Source: an uncultured Actinomycetes bacterium
Lineage (GTDB): Bacteria; Actinomycetota; Actinomycetes; Nanopelagicales; Nanopelagicaceae
Assembly (NCBI GenBank): GCA_903898855.1
Contig: CAIUHB010000086.1
Coordinates: forward strand, 1-7,745
Length of the DNA stretch: 7,745 nucleotides
Direction of reading: 5' to 3'
This document shows, in pieces, positions 1-6,518 of the stretch. The notes beneath the pieces are model-generated. The model saw nothing but the letters and a program-made list of their open reading frames with translations, did not search any database and was not told the origin of the DNA. Each line of letters starts with the position of its first letter. The stretch's first letter is position 1. The translations under genes and the position numbers were made by a program.

Positions 1-89
1 GAGCGATTGCAGGCAGTGGTACCTCCGCAAAAGAATTAGAATTAGAAGAGCTAGACCAGCTGGATGATGACGAGGAGATCAACGACTAA
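1..89 (+). CDS. C-terminal end of an unidentified protein (5' truncated)
   Basis: An open frame enters from the left edge (first full codon at 3) and ends at TAA 87-89. Only 28 residues are visible. They begin AIAGSGTSAKELEL and finish with a very acidic tail in which 11 of the last 18 residues are Asp or Glu. No domain can be recognised. The stop codon shares its last A with the ATG of the next gene (TAATG), so the two genes are probably co-transcribed and translationally coupled. In other actinobacteria I recall rmuC or ychF near the DUF6542 gene. The tail does not look like YchF, and RmuC is only a guess. That this is real coding sequence is likely from the frame and the overlap; its identity is unknown. 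Confidence 0.6.
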   Translation, partial: AIAGSGTSAKELELEELDQLDDDEEIND

Positions 90-511
90 TGAGCGTTATT
101 ACCGAGAAGCTGCCACCCAAGCCAATTAAGGGCGCGGGACTAACCGTTCCTGGCGTTGTCATTCTTCAGTCGCTCACCATCTTTATTTTCGAAGTGCTCG
201 ATATCTTGATTAATAAGCAGATTGGCATCACACCAGCTGCTGCAATCATCACTGGGCTGGGCCTCTTGCTCGCTTACTTTATTGGCTTCTATCTCGGTCG
301 CCCGGGCACATCACTTGCAACCGCGGTCAATCCGCCGATTGCCTTTTTTCTTTCGACCATCATCGTCTTGCCACTCGTTGGTCATACCGGATTGCATATC
401 TCGCTCTTCGGCACTGCGCTGATCAAGAGCTTGGCAAAAATGGCGCCGTATCTTTTGATCGGTTCACTCTTTAGCTGGGGCGTTCACTTCACAAGCAAGC
501 AGAGCAAGTAA
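89..511 (+). CDS. Small integral membrane protein, DUF6542-like
   Basis: This 140-residue protein has a short basic, proline-containing N-terminus and about four hydrophobic segments (roughly residues 20-40, 48-70, 83-98 and 117-135), so it should sit in the cytoplasmic membrane. The GRPGTSL loop (70-76) followed by a VNPPIAFF helix start (80-87) resembles actinobacterial DUF6542 proteins, whose genes commonly lie beside ispH and ychF; the biochemical role is unknown. The ATG overlaps the upstream stop by one base. A GAGGAG sequence at 72-77 lies 11 bases before the start, slightly far for a Shine-Dalgarno, so coupling to the upstream gene probably helps. The gene ends three bases from the convergent metalloprotease gene. 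Membrane location is confident; the DUF6542 assignment is by resemblance and gene context. Confidence 0.75.
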   Translation: MSVITEKLPPKPIKGAGLTVPGVVILQSLTIFIFEVLDILINKQIGITPAAAIITGLGLLLAYFIGFYLGRPGTSLATAVNPPIAFFLSTIIVLPLVGHTGLHISLFGTALIKSLAKMAPYLLIGSLFSWGVHFTSKQSK

Positions 512-529
512 CTTCTACTTAGTTTTTTT
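506..529 (+). terminator. Weak intrinsic terminator candidate after the DUF6542-like gene
   Basis: A 5-bp stem (AAGTA 506-510 paired with TACTT 516-520, loop 511-515) is followed by AG and seven T residues (523-529). The orientation fits termination of the rightward gene. The stem is short and has a single G-C pair, so it would be weak. It spans the stop codons of both convergent genes (TAA 509-511 on +, TAG 515-517 on -), and the T-run lies in the last codons of the metalloprotease gene. Confidence 0.3.
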
Positions 530-1894
530 GATGGAGACGTAATCTCCTTTTGCTGCTGACTGCAGAACCGAGATTGTGTATCCACTAATAGATACCGACT
601 CGCCCGCTTTCATGGTTCCCAAAGTTGCCTCAAAATTTTGGAAGTTCAGTGACTTGGTTGGATTCGAAACGATTGTGTAGGCGCCTAAGCCAGATGCTTT
701 AGTGCTATCTACTTTGTAGGCGATCACGCCCTCGTCGGTGGACTTCAAAGTGTCGAGTGGTGACTTGCGGCGCACTTCAACGGTGAGCGCTTCAGTCGAG
801 CTCAATTTAATTACCGCCAGCTTCTTGCCGCTGGATGGGTCTCCTATCGGAGTGAGCAGCTGCGTGAAGCCGGTTGCGGATCCCATGGGAACACATGAAA
901 CCTGATCATCTGTGACCCAATTGAGTTTCCACTTATTCCAACCTAACAAATCATTTTGATACGCGAATGGCCACATCACATCCCATGCCCCGTGCGTATC
1001 GCTCCGATCGACGTATGGGTGCATAAGACCCAACATATGGCCGATATCGTGAGCAAAAGTCATTACTTTGTACGGCTTATTAAGTGGTGTATTCGCATCA
1101 AGTGGAACAAAATCGCCTTGAGTGAAAGTCTTTCCATCAAATGGCGTAGGAATTCGACCTAGACCTGTTGCGCCACTGAGAATGAGTGATGGGCTACGTG
1201 GGGCGCCTACTGCAACAAAGGAATATTGATTGAAGTCATAATCCGCATCAGCAAGTTTCATCGCATCCACGATAACTTCATCCAACTTGGGCGTCGGCGC
1301 ACCGGCAACCGGACCACCTGATGGGTCTGCAGTAAGGCTGTAGTACGTCGACGGCTTCGCCATTCGATAGACCTTGCTACTCAAATCAATTTTGAGGTTC
1401 AGCTTTCCATAGCTGGAATAGTTAAAAAGATTTAACGCATTAGGAATGGAGCTATTTACCCATACGTCTTTCATCTCACTTGTGGCAGGAACATCCGAAA
1501 AATCAGTGAGAATCACTAATCCTTTTAGATTGCCGGTTGACGCAAACTCATTCGGGCTTGCGGGCATGCCGACAGATCCCATCGGGCCATCATCCATCGG
1601 TAAATTTGATGGCTTGCTCAATTTGCAGTCACTTGCTGCAGCGAAATCGGAATCAGCTGAAAGCGTTGGTGCTACCACGGGGGCAGTTGCTGCAGCTGAA
1701 GGCGAAATAACAACTCCGCCGTCCCAAACCAATTTCTTGCCAGACTTAACACAAGTGAATTTCTTGCCAGCGGAGGTGGCGGTGGTGCCTGCCTTTGGAC
1801 AACTAGCTCTTGCCTTTGTTGCCGCCTGCCCAGTAGAGGTAAGGAATGTTCCTAGGAACAACAAAGCTGCCAGAAATGCAAGCTGTTTTCTCAT
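515..1894 (-). CDS. Secreted M6/metzincin-like metalloprotease homologue with Glu-to-Asp zinc motif
   Basis: The 459-residue protein begins with a signal peptide (MRKQ, hydrophobic 5-20, cleavage near residue 24), so it is predicted to be exported. Residues about 30-57 form a small module with two Cys (C32, C48) ending SGKKLVW, of a kind seen in surface proteins of freshwater actinobacteria. A Ser/Ala/Pro linker (61-80) follows. The protease-like core has LVILTDFSDVP (127-137), YSSYGKL (159-165), a zinc motif HDIGHMLGLMH (282-292), WDVMWP (304-309), which resembles the M6/metzincin Met-turn region, and GWNKWKLNWV (318-327). This order matches M6 (immune inhibitor A-like) peptidases. The general-base Glu of HExxH is Asp283, encoded by GAT, so activity may be reduced or lost. 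C90 and C334 could form a disulfide. The start is supported by the signal peptide and a promoter placed exactly for a leaderless message. The substrate is unknown. Confidence 0.85.
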   Translation of the reverse strand: MRKQLAFLAALLFLGTFLTSTGQAATKARASCPKAGTTATSAGKKFTCVKSGKKLVWDGGVVISPSAAATAPVVAPTLSADSDFAAASDCKLSKPSNLPMDDGPMGSVGMPASPNEFASTGNLKGLVILTDFSDVPATSEMKDVWVNSSIPNALNLFNYSSYGKLNLKIDLSSKVYRMAKPSTYYSLTADPSGGPVAGAPTPKLDEVIVDAMKLADADYDFNQYSFVAVGAPRSPSLILSGATGLGRIPTPFDGKTFTQGDFVPLDANTPLNKPYKVMTFAHDIGHMLGLMHPYVDRSDTHGAWDVMWPFAYQNDLLGWNKWKLNWVTDDQVSCVPMGSATGFTQLLTPIGDPSSGKKLAVIKLSSTEALTVEVRRKSPLDTLKSTDEGVIAYKVDSTKASGLGAYTIVSNPTKSLNFQNFEATLGTMKAGESVSISGYTISVLQSAAKGDYVSIKKTK

Positions 1895-1900
1895 ACAGAA

Positions 1901-1929
1901 AGGATAGGAAAGGCTGCGATTAACTTCAA
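1901..1929 (-). promoter_or_regulatory. Promoter of the metalloprotease gene (leaderless)
   Basis: Reading leftward on the minus strand, a -35 TTGAAG (1929-1924), a 17-base spacer and a -10 TATCCT (1906-1901) are followed by exactly 6 bases and then the ATG at 1894. This predicts transcription starting at the A of the start codon. No purine-rich Shine-Dalgarno lies upstream; the preceding bases are TTTCTGT. The promoter lies in the 47-base gap after ispH, so this gene need not depend on readthrough from ispH. Confidence 0.65.
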
Positions 1930-1941
1930 CGACCTGAGGAA

Positions 1942-2904
1942 TTAGTTCTTTCCCGCCGCCTTTAATTCTTTACGCAGCTCTGGTGGCAGAGCAAACAACA
2001 GCGTCTCTTCCATGGCGGTCACGGTTTCAACCTCACCAAATCCGCGCTCTGCAAGCCACGCTAACAAATCTTTAACGAGCAACTCTGGGACTGACGCACC
2101 ACTAGAGACACCAACTGTGGTCACACCTTCTAGCCATTCATCTTTCGCCTCGCTGGCGTAGTCAATGAGGTAACCGGCCTTTGCTCCGTATTCCAACGCT
2201 ACTTCGACCAGACGCACAGAATTTGATGAGTTAGTAGAACCAACCACCAGTACGAGATCCAGCTTCGGTGCAATTTGTTTAATAACGGTCTGGCGATTCT
2301 GTGTTGCATAACAAATGTCATCACTGGGTGGGTCCATCAGCGCCGGGAATCGCTTACGGAGCGCCGCAACAATGGTCATCGCTTCATCAACGCTCAGCGT
2401 GGTTTGGGACAACCAAGCGACCTTGTTCTCGTCGCGAACTTTGATATTAGGAATATCTTCCAGATGTTCCACCAGGATCACATTCTCTGGCGCTTCACCT
2501 GCGGTTCCTTCAACTTCTTCATGGCCGGCGTGACCAACCAACAAAATGTCGTAATCGTCTGCCGCAAAGCGTTTTACCTCGTGGTGGACCTTGGTCACCA
2601 GCGGACATGTTGCATCAATCGTCTTAAGGTTTCGTTGCGCAGCAGCCTCGTGCACCATCGGCGAGACACCGTGAGCAGAGAAGACAACCGTGGCGCCCTC
2701 AGGAACCTCATCGGTTTCATTAACGAAGATGACGCCGCGTTGTTGCAGCGAAGCGACAACATGCTTGTTATGGACGATTTCTTTGCGGACATAAACCGGC
2801 GCGCCATAGAGTTCCAGCGTCTTCTCGACCGTCACGACCGCGCGGTCAACGCCAGCGCAATACCCACGTGGTGCGGCGAGTAATACGCGCTTGCCTGTTG
2901 TCAT
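1942..2904 (-). CDS. ispH: 4-hydroxy-3-methylbut-2-enyl diphosphate reductase (IspH/LytB)
   Basis: IspH catalyses the last step of the MEP (non-mevalonate) isoprenoid pathway. It reduces HMBPP to IPP and DMAPP with a cytoplasmic [4Fe-4S] cluster. The 320 residues match the usual length. All signature positions are visible: cluster ligands C16 ([11 protein letters not shown]), C100 ([11 protein letters not shown]) and C198 (ICYATQNRQ); substrate-binding H45, H78 (SAHGV) and H128; the catalytic Glu E130 within [12 protein letters not shown] (166-169); GSTNSSNS (222-229); and SSGASVPE (267-274). The ATG at 2904 lies 11 residues before the conserved PRGYC motif, and a -10 element sits 6 bases upstream, so the start looks right. 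The gene is divergent from xseA across 37 bases; actinobacteria commonly keep these two genes side by side. The metalloprotease gene follows in the same direction but has its own promoter. Confidence 0.97.
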   Translation of the reverse strand: MTTGKRVLLAAPRGYCAGVDRAVVTVEKTLELYGAPVYVRKEIVHNKHVVASLQQRGVIFVNETDEVPEGATVVFSAHGVSPMVHEAAAQRNLKTIDATCPLVTKVHHEVKRFAADDYDILLVGHAGHEEVEGTAGEAPENVILVEHLEDIPNIKVRDENKVAWLSQTTLSVDEAMTIVAALRKRFPALMDPPSDDICYATQNRQTVIKQIAPKLDLVLVVGSTNSSNSVRLVEVALEYGAKAGYLIDYASEAKDEWLEGVTTVGVSSGASVPELLVKDLLAWLAERGFGEVETVTAMEETLLFALPPELRKELKAAGKN

Positions 2905-2910
2905 GTGCTC

Positions 2911-2938
2911 ATTCTATGCGCATGTGGATTAGTATCAA
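2911..2938 (-). promoter_or_regulatory. Promoter of ispH (leaderless), overlapping the xseA promoter
   Basis: On the minus strand, -35 TTGATA (2938-2933, five of six bases matching TTGACA), a 16-base spacer and -10 TAGAAT (2916-2911) are followed by 6 bases and the ispH ATG at 2904. The start codon is therefore the predicted 5' end of the transcript. The -35 shares bases 2933-2935 with the xseA -10 on the other strand. Confidence 0.7.
2930..2935 (+). promoter_or_regulatory. -10 element of xseA (leaderless)
   Basis: TAGTAT ends 6 bases before the xseA ATG at 2942, which predicts a leaderless message. No TTGACA-like -35 lies at a 16-18 base spacing; TTGTCA at 2898-2903 is too far away. The element overlaps the ispH -35, so RNA polymerase could probably not occupy both promoters at once. 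Confidence 0.55.
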
Positions 2939-2941
2939 TTT

Positions 2942-4141
2942 ATGCTTGAAACCAGCAGCGAATCCCCTGTTCCGGTCCGGGTGATCTCCGAAGCAATCGG
3001 CGATTATCTCGGTCGATTGGGCCCGGTCTGGATTGAGGGCGAACTCTCTGAAGTGACCGTGCGTCCCGGTGCGCAAATGGTCTTTATGAAATTGCGCGAC
3101 ACCAGCGCCGATATGAGCATCTCCATCATGTGTCACAAATCGGTATTGAGCGCAGTCGAACCATTGCCGCAAAATGCTCGCGTCGTGATGCATTCGAAGG
3201 TCTCCTGGTATGCCAAGAACGGCTCGCTTTCTTTCAACGTCAAAGAGATTCGCCAAGTAGGTATTGGCGAGCTGCTTGCCCGACTCGAAGCGCTCAAGAG
3301 TCAGCTGGCCAGCGAAGGTCTCTTCGATGATGACCGCAAGAAACAATTGCCATTTCTCCCCAAGTCCATCGGTCTGATTTGCGGACGCAACAGCGATGCC
3401 GAAAAAGATGTCGTAGCAAACGCGACTCGTCGTTGGCCATCGGTTAACTTCGAGATTCGTGAAGTCGCGGTTCAGGGATCGGCCGCGGTCGTTGAAGTCT
3501 CTGCCGCGCTCCGCGAACTCGATGCTAATCCGGATGTCGATGTCATCGTCATTACCCGCGGCGGTGGCTCTTTCGAAGACTTGCTGCCCTTCTCTGATGA
3601 ATCACTGCTGCGATTAGTCGCCGATTGCCAGACACCAATCGTCAGCGCCATCGGACACGAAAAAGATTCACCGCTGCTTGATTTAGTTGCCGACTGGCGC
3701 GCCTCCACACCGACCGATGCCGGCAAGCGAGTTGTGCCCGATATGCAGGAAGAGCTGCAGAAGATTTCGCAGTTGCGCGAGCGGAGCTTCCGTCACTTGC
3801 ATAACCGCATCGAATTCGAGCGGGCGAAGATTGCCGCGTATCTCGACCGACCAGTCCTCAAAGCGCCGCACACAATGGTGACCACTCGCTTTGATCTCTT
3901 GCAGAACCTGCGTGACAAGGCTGCTCGCAGCATGGGTCATCTGATTGCGTTAGGACGCGAAGATATTGCCCAGCTATCGACCAGTATCCGGACGCTTTCA
4001 CCACAAGCGACCTTGGATCGTGGATACTCGGTCGTGCAGAAGAAAGATGGCGCAGTAGTCCGATCTGCGAGCGAAATCACTGCCGGCGAAGAGCTGCGGG
4101 TGCGCTTGGCGCAGGGCGAAGCCAGCGTCACCGCGAACTAG
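2942..4141 (+). CDS. xseA: Exodeoxyribonuclease VII large subunit
   Basis: This is the catalytic subunit of exonuclease VII, which degrades single-stranded DNA from either end and works with several copies of the small subunit XseB in repair and recombination. Its 399 residues are somewhat shorter than the E. coli protein and fit actinobacterial homologues. An N-terminal OB-fold DNA-binding region (about 12-105, with VWIEGELSEV at 29-38) precedes the nuclease domain. Active-site candidates are D157, R206 in ITRGGGSFEDLLPFSDE (204-220), H239 and D242 in AIGHEKDSP. The helical region (about 265-345) should form the coiled coil that binds XseB, and the C-terminus carries LSPQATLDRGYSVV (352-365). 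A Shine-Dalgarno is absent; the ATG is preceded by a -10 at leaderless spacing. xseB starts 18 bases downstream. Confidence 0.96.
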   Translation: MLETSSESPVPVRVISEAIGDYLGRLGPVWIEGELSEVTVRPGAQMVFMKLRDTSADMSISIMCHKSVLSAVEPLPQNARVVMHSKVSWYAKNGSLSFNVKEIRQVGIGELLARLEALKSQLASEGLFDDDRKKQLPFLPKSIGLICGRNSDAEKDVVANATRRWPSVNFEIREVAVQGSAAVVEVSAALRELDANPDVDVIVITRGGGSFEDLLPFSDESLLRLVADCQTPIVSAIGHEKDSPLLDLVADWRASTPTDAGKRVVPDMQEELQKISQLRERSFRHLHNRIEFERAKIAAYLDRPVLKAPHTMVTTRFDLLQNLRDKAARSMGHLIALGREDIAQLSTSIRTLSPQATLDRGYSVVQKKDGAVVRSASEITAGEELRVRLAQGEASVTAN

Positions 4142-4147
4142 TCGGAG

Positions 4148-4153
4148 TAGATT
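4148..4153 (+). promoter_or_regulatory. Possible internal -10 element before xseB
   Basis: TAGATT ends 6 bases before the xseB ATG, the same spacing as at four other genes in this window, so a secondary leaderless start for xseB-fumarase is possible. No convincing -35 is visible (GCGTCA at 4125-4130 is poor). A GGAG at 4144-4147 lies 12 bases before the ATG and could serve as a weak ribosome binding site on the xseA readthrough message. The element may be a chance match. Confidence 0.35.
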
Positions 4154-4159
4154 AGGCAC

Positions 4160-4357
4160 ATGGCCGAATCCAAGAAGTTGTCCTACGAAGAAGCGCGCGA
4201 TCAGTTAGCGGAAATCGTTTCAAAGTTAGAAGGCGGCCAAGCAACGCTCGAAGAATCACTCGCGTTGTGGGAAAAGGGCGAAGCGCTCGCCAAGGTATGT
4301 CAGGACTGGCTTGATGGCGCAAAGGCCAAACTCGATGCGATTCGCCCAACCGAGTAA
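4160..4357 (+). CDS. xseB: Exodeoxyribonuclease VII small subunit
   Basis: This is the non-catalytic small subunit of exonuclease VII, several copies of which bind the XseA coiled coil. The 65 residues are the normal family length. The family signature is clear: [20 protein letters not shown] (7-26) followed by [19 protein letters not shown] (31-49), predicted as two antiparallel helices. It follows xseA by 18 bases and precedes the fumarase start by 5 bases, so all three are likely one operon. Position beside xseA makes the call secure despite the small size. Confidence 0.95.
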   Translation: MAESKKLSYEEARDQLAEIVSKLEGGQATLEESLALWEKGEALAKVCQDWLDGAKAKLDAIRPTE

Positions 4358-4362
4358 TTCTC

Positions 4363-6030
4363 ATGCCAACTTTTAACTACAGCGATCTCCTTCCATTAGG
4401 AAAAGACACCACCGAATATCGATTGGTCTCTAACGAAGGTGTGTCCACTTTTGAGGTCGATGGTCAAGAATTCTTAAAAGTATCTCCCGCCGCAATTGAA
4501 AACCTGACCGCCGAAGCAATCCACGATATCCAGCATTATTTGCGGACCGAGCATTTAGAACAACTCGCCAAGATTCTCGATGATCCAGATGCTTCTCCCA
4601 ATGATCGCTTTGTTGCGCTCGACCTTCTGAAAAACGCGAACATCGCGGCCGGTGGAATCCTTCCGATGTGTCAGGACACTGGCACGGCCCTAATCATGGG
4701 TAAAAAAGGGCAGCGCGTTCTGACATCTGCAAAAGATGAAGAATCTATTTCACGCGGCGTCTATGACGCCTTTACTTCATTGAACCTTCGGTACTCGCAG
4801 ATGGCGCCCGTTACAACGTGGGATGAAAAGAACACCGGCAACAATTTGCCAGCGCAGATTGAGGTCTATTCGGATTACGACCATGCCGATGAATACAACT
4901 TCTTATTCATAGCAAAGGGTGGCGGCAGCGCCAACAAATCGTTCTTGTATCAAGAGACCAAGGCCATTTTGAATCCCAAAGCCTTCATTGCTTGGCTGGA
5001 TGACAAATTACGCTCGCTCGGAACCGCCGCATGCCCGCCGTATCACTTAGCAATTGTTATTGGTGGCACCAGCGCTGAAGCAACGGTCAAAACCGCCAAG
5101 CTTGCTTCCACACATTATTTAGATAATTTGCCAACGTCAGGTGATGCAACAACCGGCCGTGGTTTCCGCGATTTAGAGCTTGAAAAAGAAGTCTTCGCGT
5201 TGACCCAGACATTGGGTATCGGAGCTCAGTTCGGTGGCAAGTATTTCTGCCACGACGTTCGTGTTGTTCGCTTGCCTCGTCACGGTGCATCGTTGCCAAT
5301 TGCAATTGCGGTCTCGTGCTCTGCTGATCGCCAAGCGAAAGCAAAGATCACCAAAGACGGTATTTTCCTTGAGAAACTTGAGACCGATCCCGCTCGTTTC
5401 TTGCCGGATATCACTACTGAACACACGATTGAGTCGGCTGGTGGCGTTGTAAAGATTGATTTGAATCAACCGATGCCGGAGATCCTTAAGGTTCTTTCGC
5501 AGCACCCAGTAAAGACCCGGCTCTCATTGACCGGCACGCTGGTCGTGGCTCGCGATATTGCCCACGCTAAATTCCGTGATTTATTAGATGCGGGAAAGCC
5601 GTTGCCTGACTACCTCAAGAATTATGCGGTCTATTACGCTGGACCAGCTAAGACGCCCGAGGGCTATGCCTCTGGTTCTTTTGGCCCCACCACCGCTGGT
5701 CGGATGGACTCGTATGTGGAGCAGCTGCAAAGTGCTGGTGGATCAATGATTATGTTGGCGAAAGGTAACCGCTCTAAAGCGGTGACCGATGCGTGCAAGA
5801 AAAACGGTGGCTTCTATCTTGGCTCGATCGGCGGCCCCGCCGCCCGACTGGCACAAGATTGCATCAAGAAAGTTGACGTTCTAGATTACGAAGAACTCGG
5901 CATGGAAGCGGTCTGGAAGATTGAGGTCGAGGACTTCCCCGCATTTATCGTCGTGGACGATAAAGGAAATGACTTCTTTGCCGAAACCAGCAAACCAATC
6001 TCTATTGGGATGAAGCCACCGAGCGCTTAA
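4363..6030 (+). CDS. Class I fumarate hydratase (iron-sulfur, FumA/FumB type)
   Basis: This enzyme interconverts fumarate and malate in the TCA cycle using an oxygen-sensitive [4Fe-4S] cluster, unlike the iron-free class II FumC. The 555 residues are close to E. coli FumA length and align along the whole protein. The likely cluster ligands are C103 ([10 protein letters not shown]), C224 (GTAACPPYH) and C319 (VSCSADR). Other matched blocks are [17 protein letters not shown] (184-200), [11 protein letters not shown] (285-295), RLPRHGAS (303-310), [15 protein letters not shown] (424-438), [12 protein letters not shown] (441-452) and [10 protein letters not shown] (462-471). The C-terminus differs from FumA and lacks its Cys-rich tail. 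The ATG follows the xseB stop by 5 bases with only a weak CGAG upstream, which suggests coupled translation. Fumarase genes also lie near xseA/xseB in other actinobacteria as I recall. No other gene product is as plausible. Confidence 0.95.
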   Translation: MPTFNYSDLLPLGKDTTEYRLVSNEGVSTFEVDGQEFLKVSPAAIENLTAEAIHDIQHYLRTEHLEQLAKILDDPDASPNDRFVALDLLKNANIAAGGILPMCQDTGTALIMGKKGQRVLTSAKDEESISRGVYDAFTSLNLRYSQMAPVTTWDEKNTGNNLPAQIEVYSDYDHADEYNFLFIAKGGGSANKSFLYQETKAILNPKAFIAWLDDKLRSLGTAACPPYHLAIVIGGTSAEATVKTAKLASTHYLDNLPTSGDATTGRGFRDLELEKEVFALTQTLGIGAQFGGKYFCHDVRVVRLPRHGASLPIAIAVSCSADRQAKAKITKDGIFLEKLETDPARFLPDITTEHTIESAGGVVKIDLNQPMPEILKVLSQHPVKTRLSLTGTLVVARDIAHAKFRDLLDAGKPLPDYLKNYAVYYAGPAKTPEGYASGSFGPTTAGRMDSYVEQLQSAGGSMIMLAKGNRSKAVTDACKKNGGFYLGSIGGPAARLAQDCIKKVDVLDYEELGMEAVWKIEVEDFPAFIVVDDKGNDFFAETSKPISIGMKPPSA

Positions 6031-6038
6031 GCATCCTC

Positions 6039-6485
6039 TTAACTTACGAAGTCAGATAACTGAATCTTCGTCATCTGCATTAGTTTGCCCCAGTTAGCTT
6101 GTGCTTTCTCGGGGTCAGGATTGCCTAAGTAATCGCGCATCTGGAACGGCGTAATCTGCCATTGCAGACCCCACTTGTCCTTAATCCACCCGCATTGACC
6201 TGGTTGACCTTCTGCGCCTAGCACCGCCCACAGACGATCTACTTCTTCTTGACCGTCAACCTGCACGGCAAGTGAAATCGAATTGTTGAACTTATCGCCG
6301 CGCTCGGTGCACATGCCAATAAATTGGTGACCCAAGATCGAGAAGTCAGCAGTAAAGAGTTTCTCGCCCATGTAATTCTTTTCGCGAATCTCTACATCCG
6401 TGAAAGTAGCGGCATAAAAATTAAGTGCGGCTTCCATGTCATCGCCGTACCAAAGAAAAGTTTTCAAGGTGGATGGTGTGCTCAT
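6039..6485 (-). CDS. PhnB-like VOC/glyoxalase-fold protein (3-dmu-9_3-mt family)
   Basis: This 148-residue cytoplasmic protein belongs to the vicinal oxygen chelate fold, in the PhnB-like group often mis-named 3-demethylubiquinone-9 methyltransferase. Diagnostic blocks are an N-terminal TFLWYGDDMEAALNFY-type strand and helix (9-24), LFTADFSILGHQFIGM (43-58), FNNSISLAVQV (66-76), EVDRLW (81-86), CGWIKDKWGLQWQITP (98-113) and PDPEKA (123-128). The true substrate is not known for most members, and a methyltransferase role is not supported. The gene converges on the fumarase gene with 8 bases between stops and no clear terminator. The ATG at 6485 lacks a Shine-Dalgarno but has a -10 at leaderless spacing. 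It lies 33 bases downstream of the transglycosylase gene. Confidence 0.88.
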   Translation of the reverse strand: MSTPSTLKTFLWYGDDMEAALNFYAATFTDVEIREKNYMGEKLFTADFSILGHQFIGMCTERGDKFNNSISLAVQVDGQEEVDRLWAVLGAEGQPGQCGWIKDKWGLQWQITPFQMRDYLGNPDPEKAQANWGKLMQMTKIQLSDFVS

Positions 6486-6491
6486 CCCTAA

Positions 6492-6497
6492 AGCCTA
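6492..6497 (-). promoter_or_regulatory. -10 element of the VOC gene (leaderless)
   Basis: TAGGCT on the minus strand is followed by 6 bases (TTAGGG) and the ATG at 6485, repeating the leaderless spacing seen at ispH, xseA and the metalloprotease gene. No -35 match appears at 16-18 bases. The GGG touching the ATG is too close to act as a Shine-Dalgarno. Confidence 0.45.
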
Positions 6498-6518
6498 GTT
6501 GCCTTAGTCGCTATCGAT

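Noticed and set aside
2275..2883. Long plus-strand open frame (202 codons) opposite ispH
   Set aside because: It lies antisense inside a gene with every IspH signature, has no recognisable domain and an unnatural-looking composition; it is a shadow frame.
2909..3346. Minus-strand open frame (145 codons) over the start of xseA
   Set aside because: It is antisense to the OB-fold of xseA and would overlap the divergent promoters; no family resemblance.
6025..6042. GCTTAAGC palindrome and TTAAG/CTTAA dyad at the fumarase/VOC junction
   Set aside because: Opposed TAA stop codons create such dyads automatically; the stem is AT-rich and no T-run follows, so a terminator is not supported.
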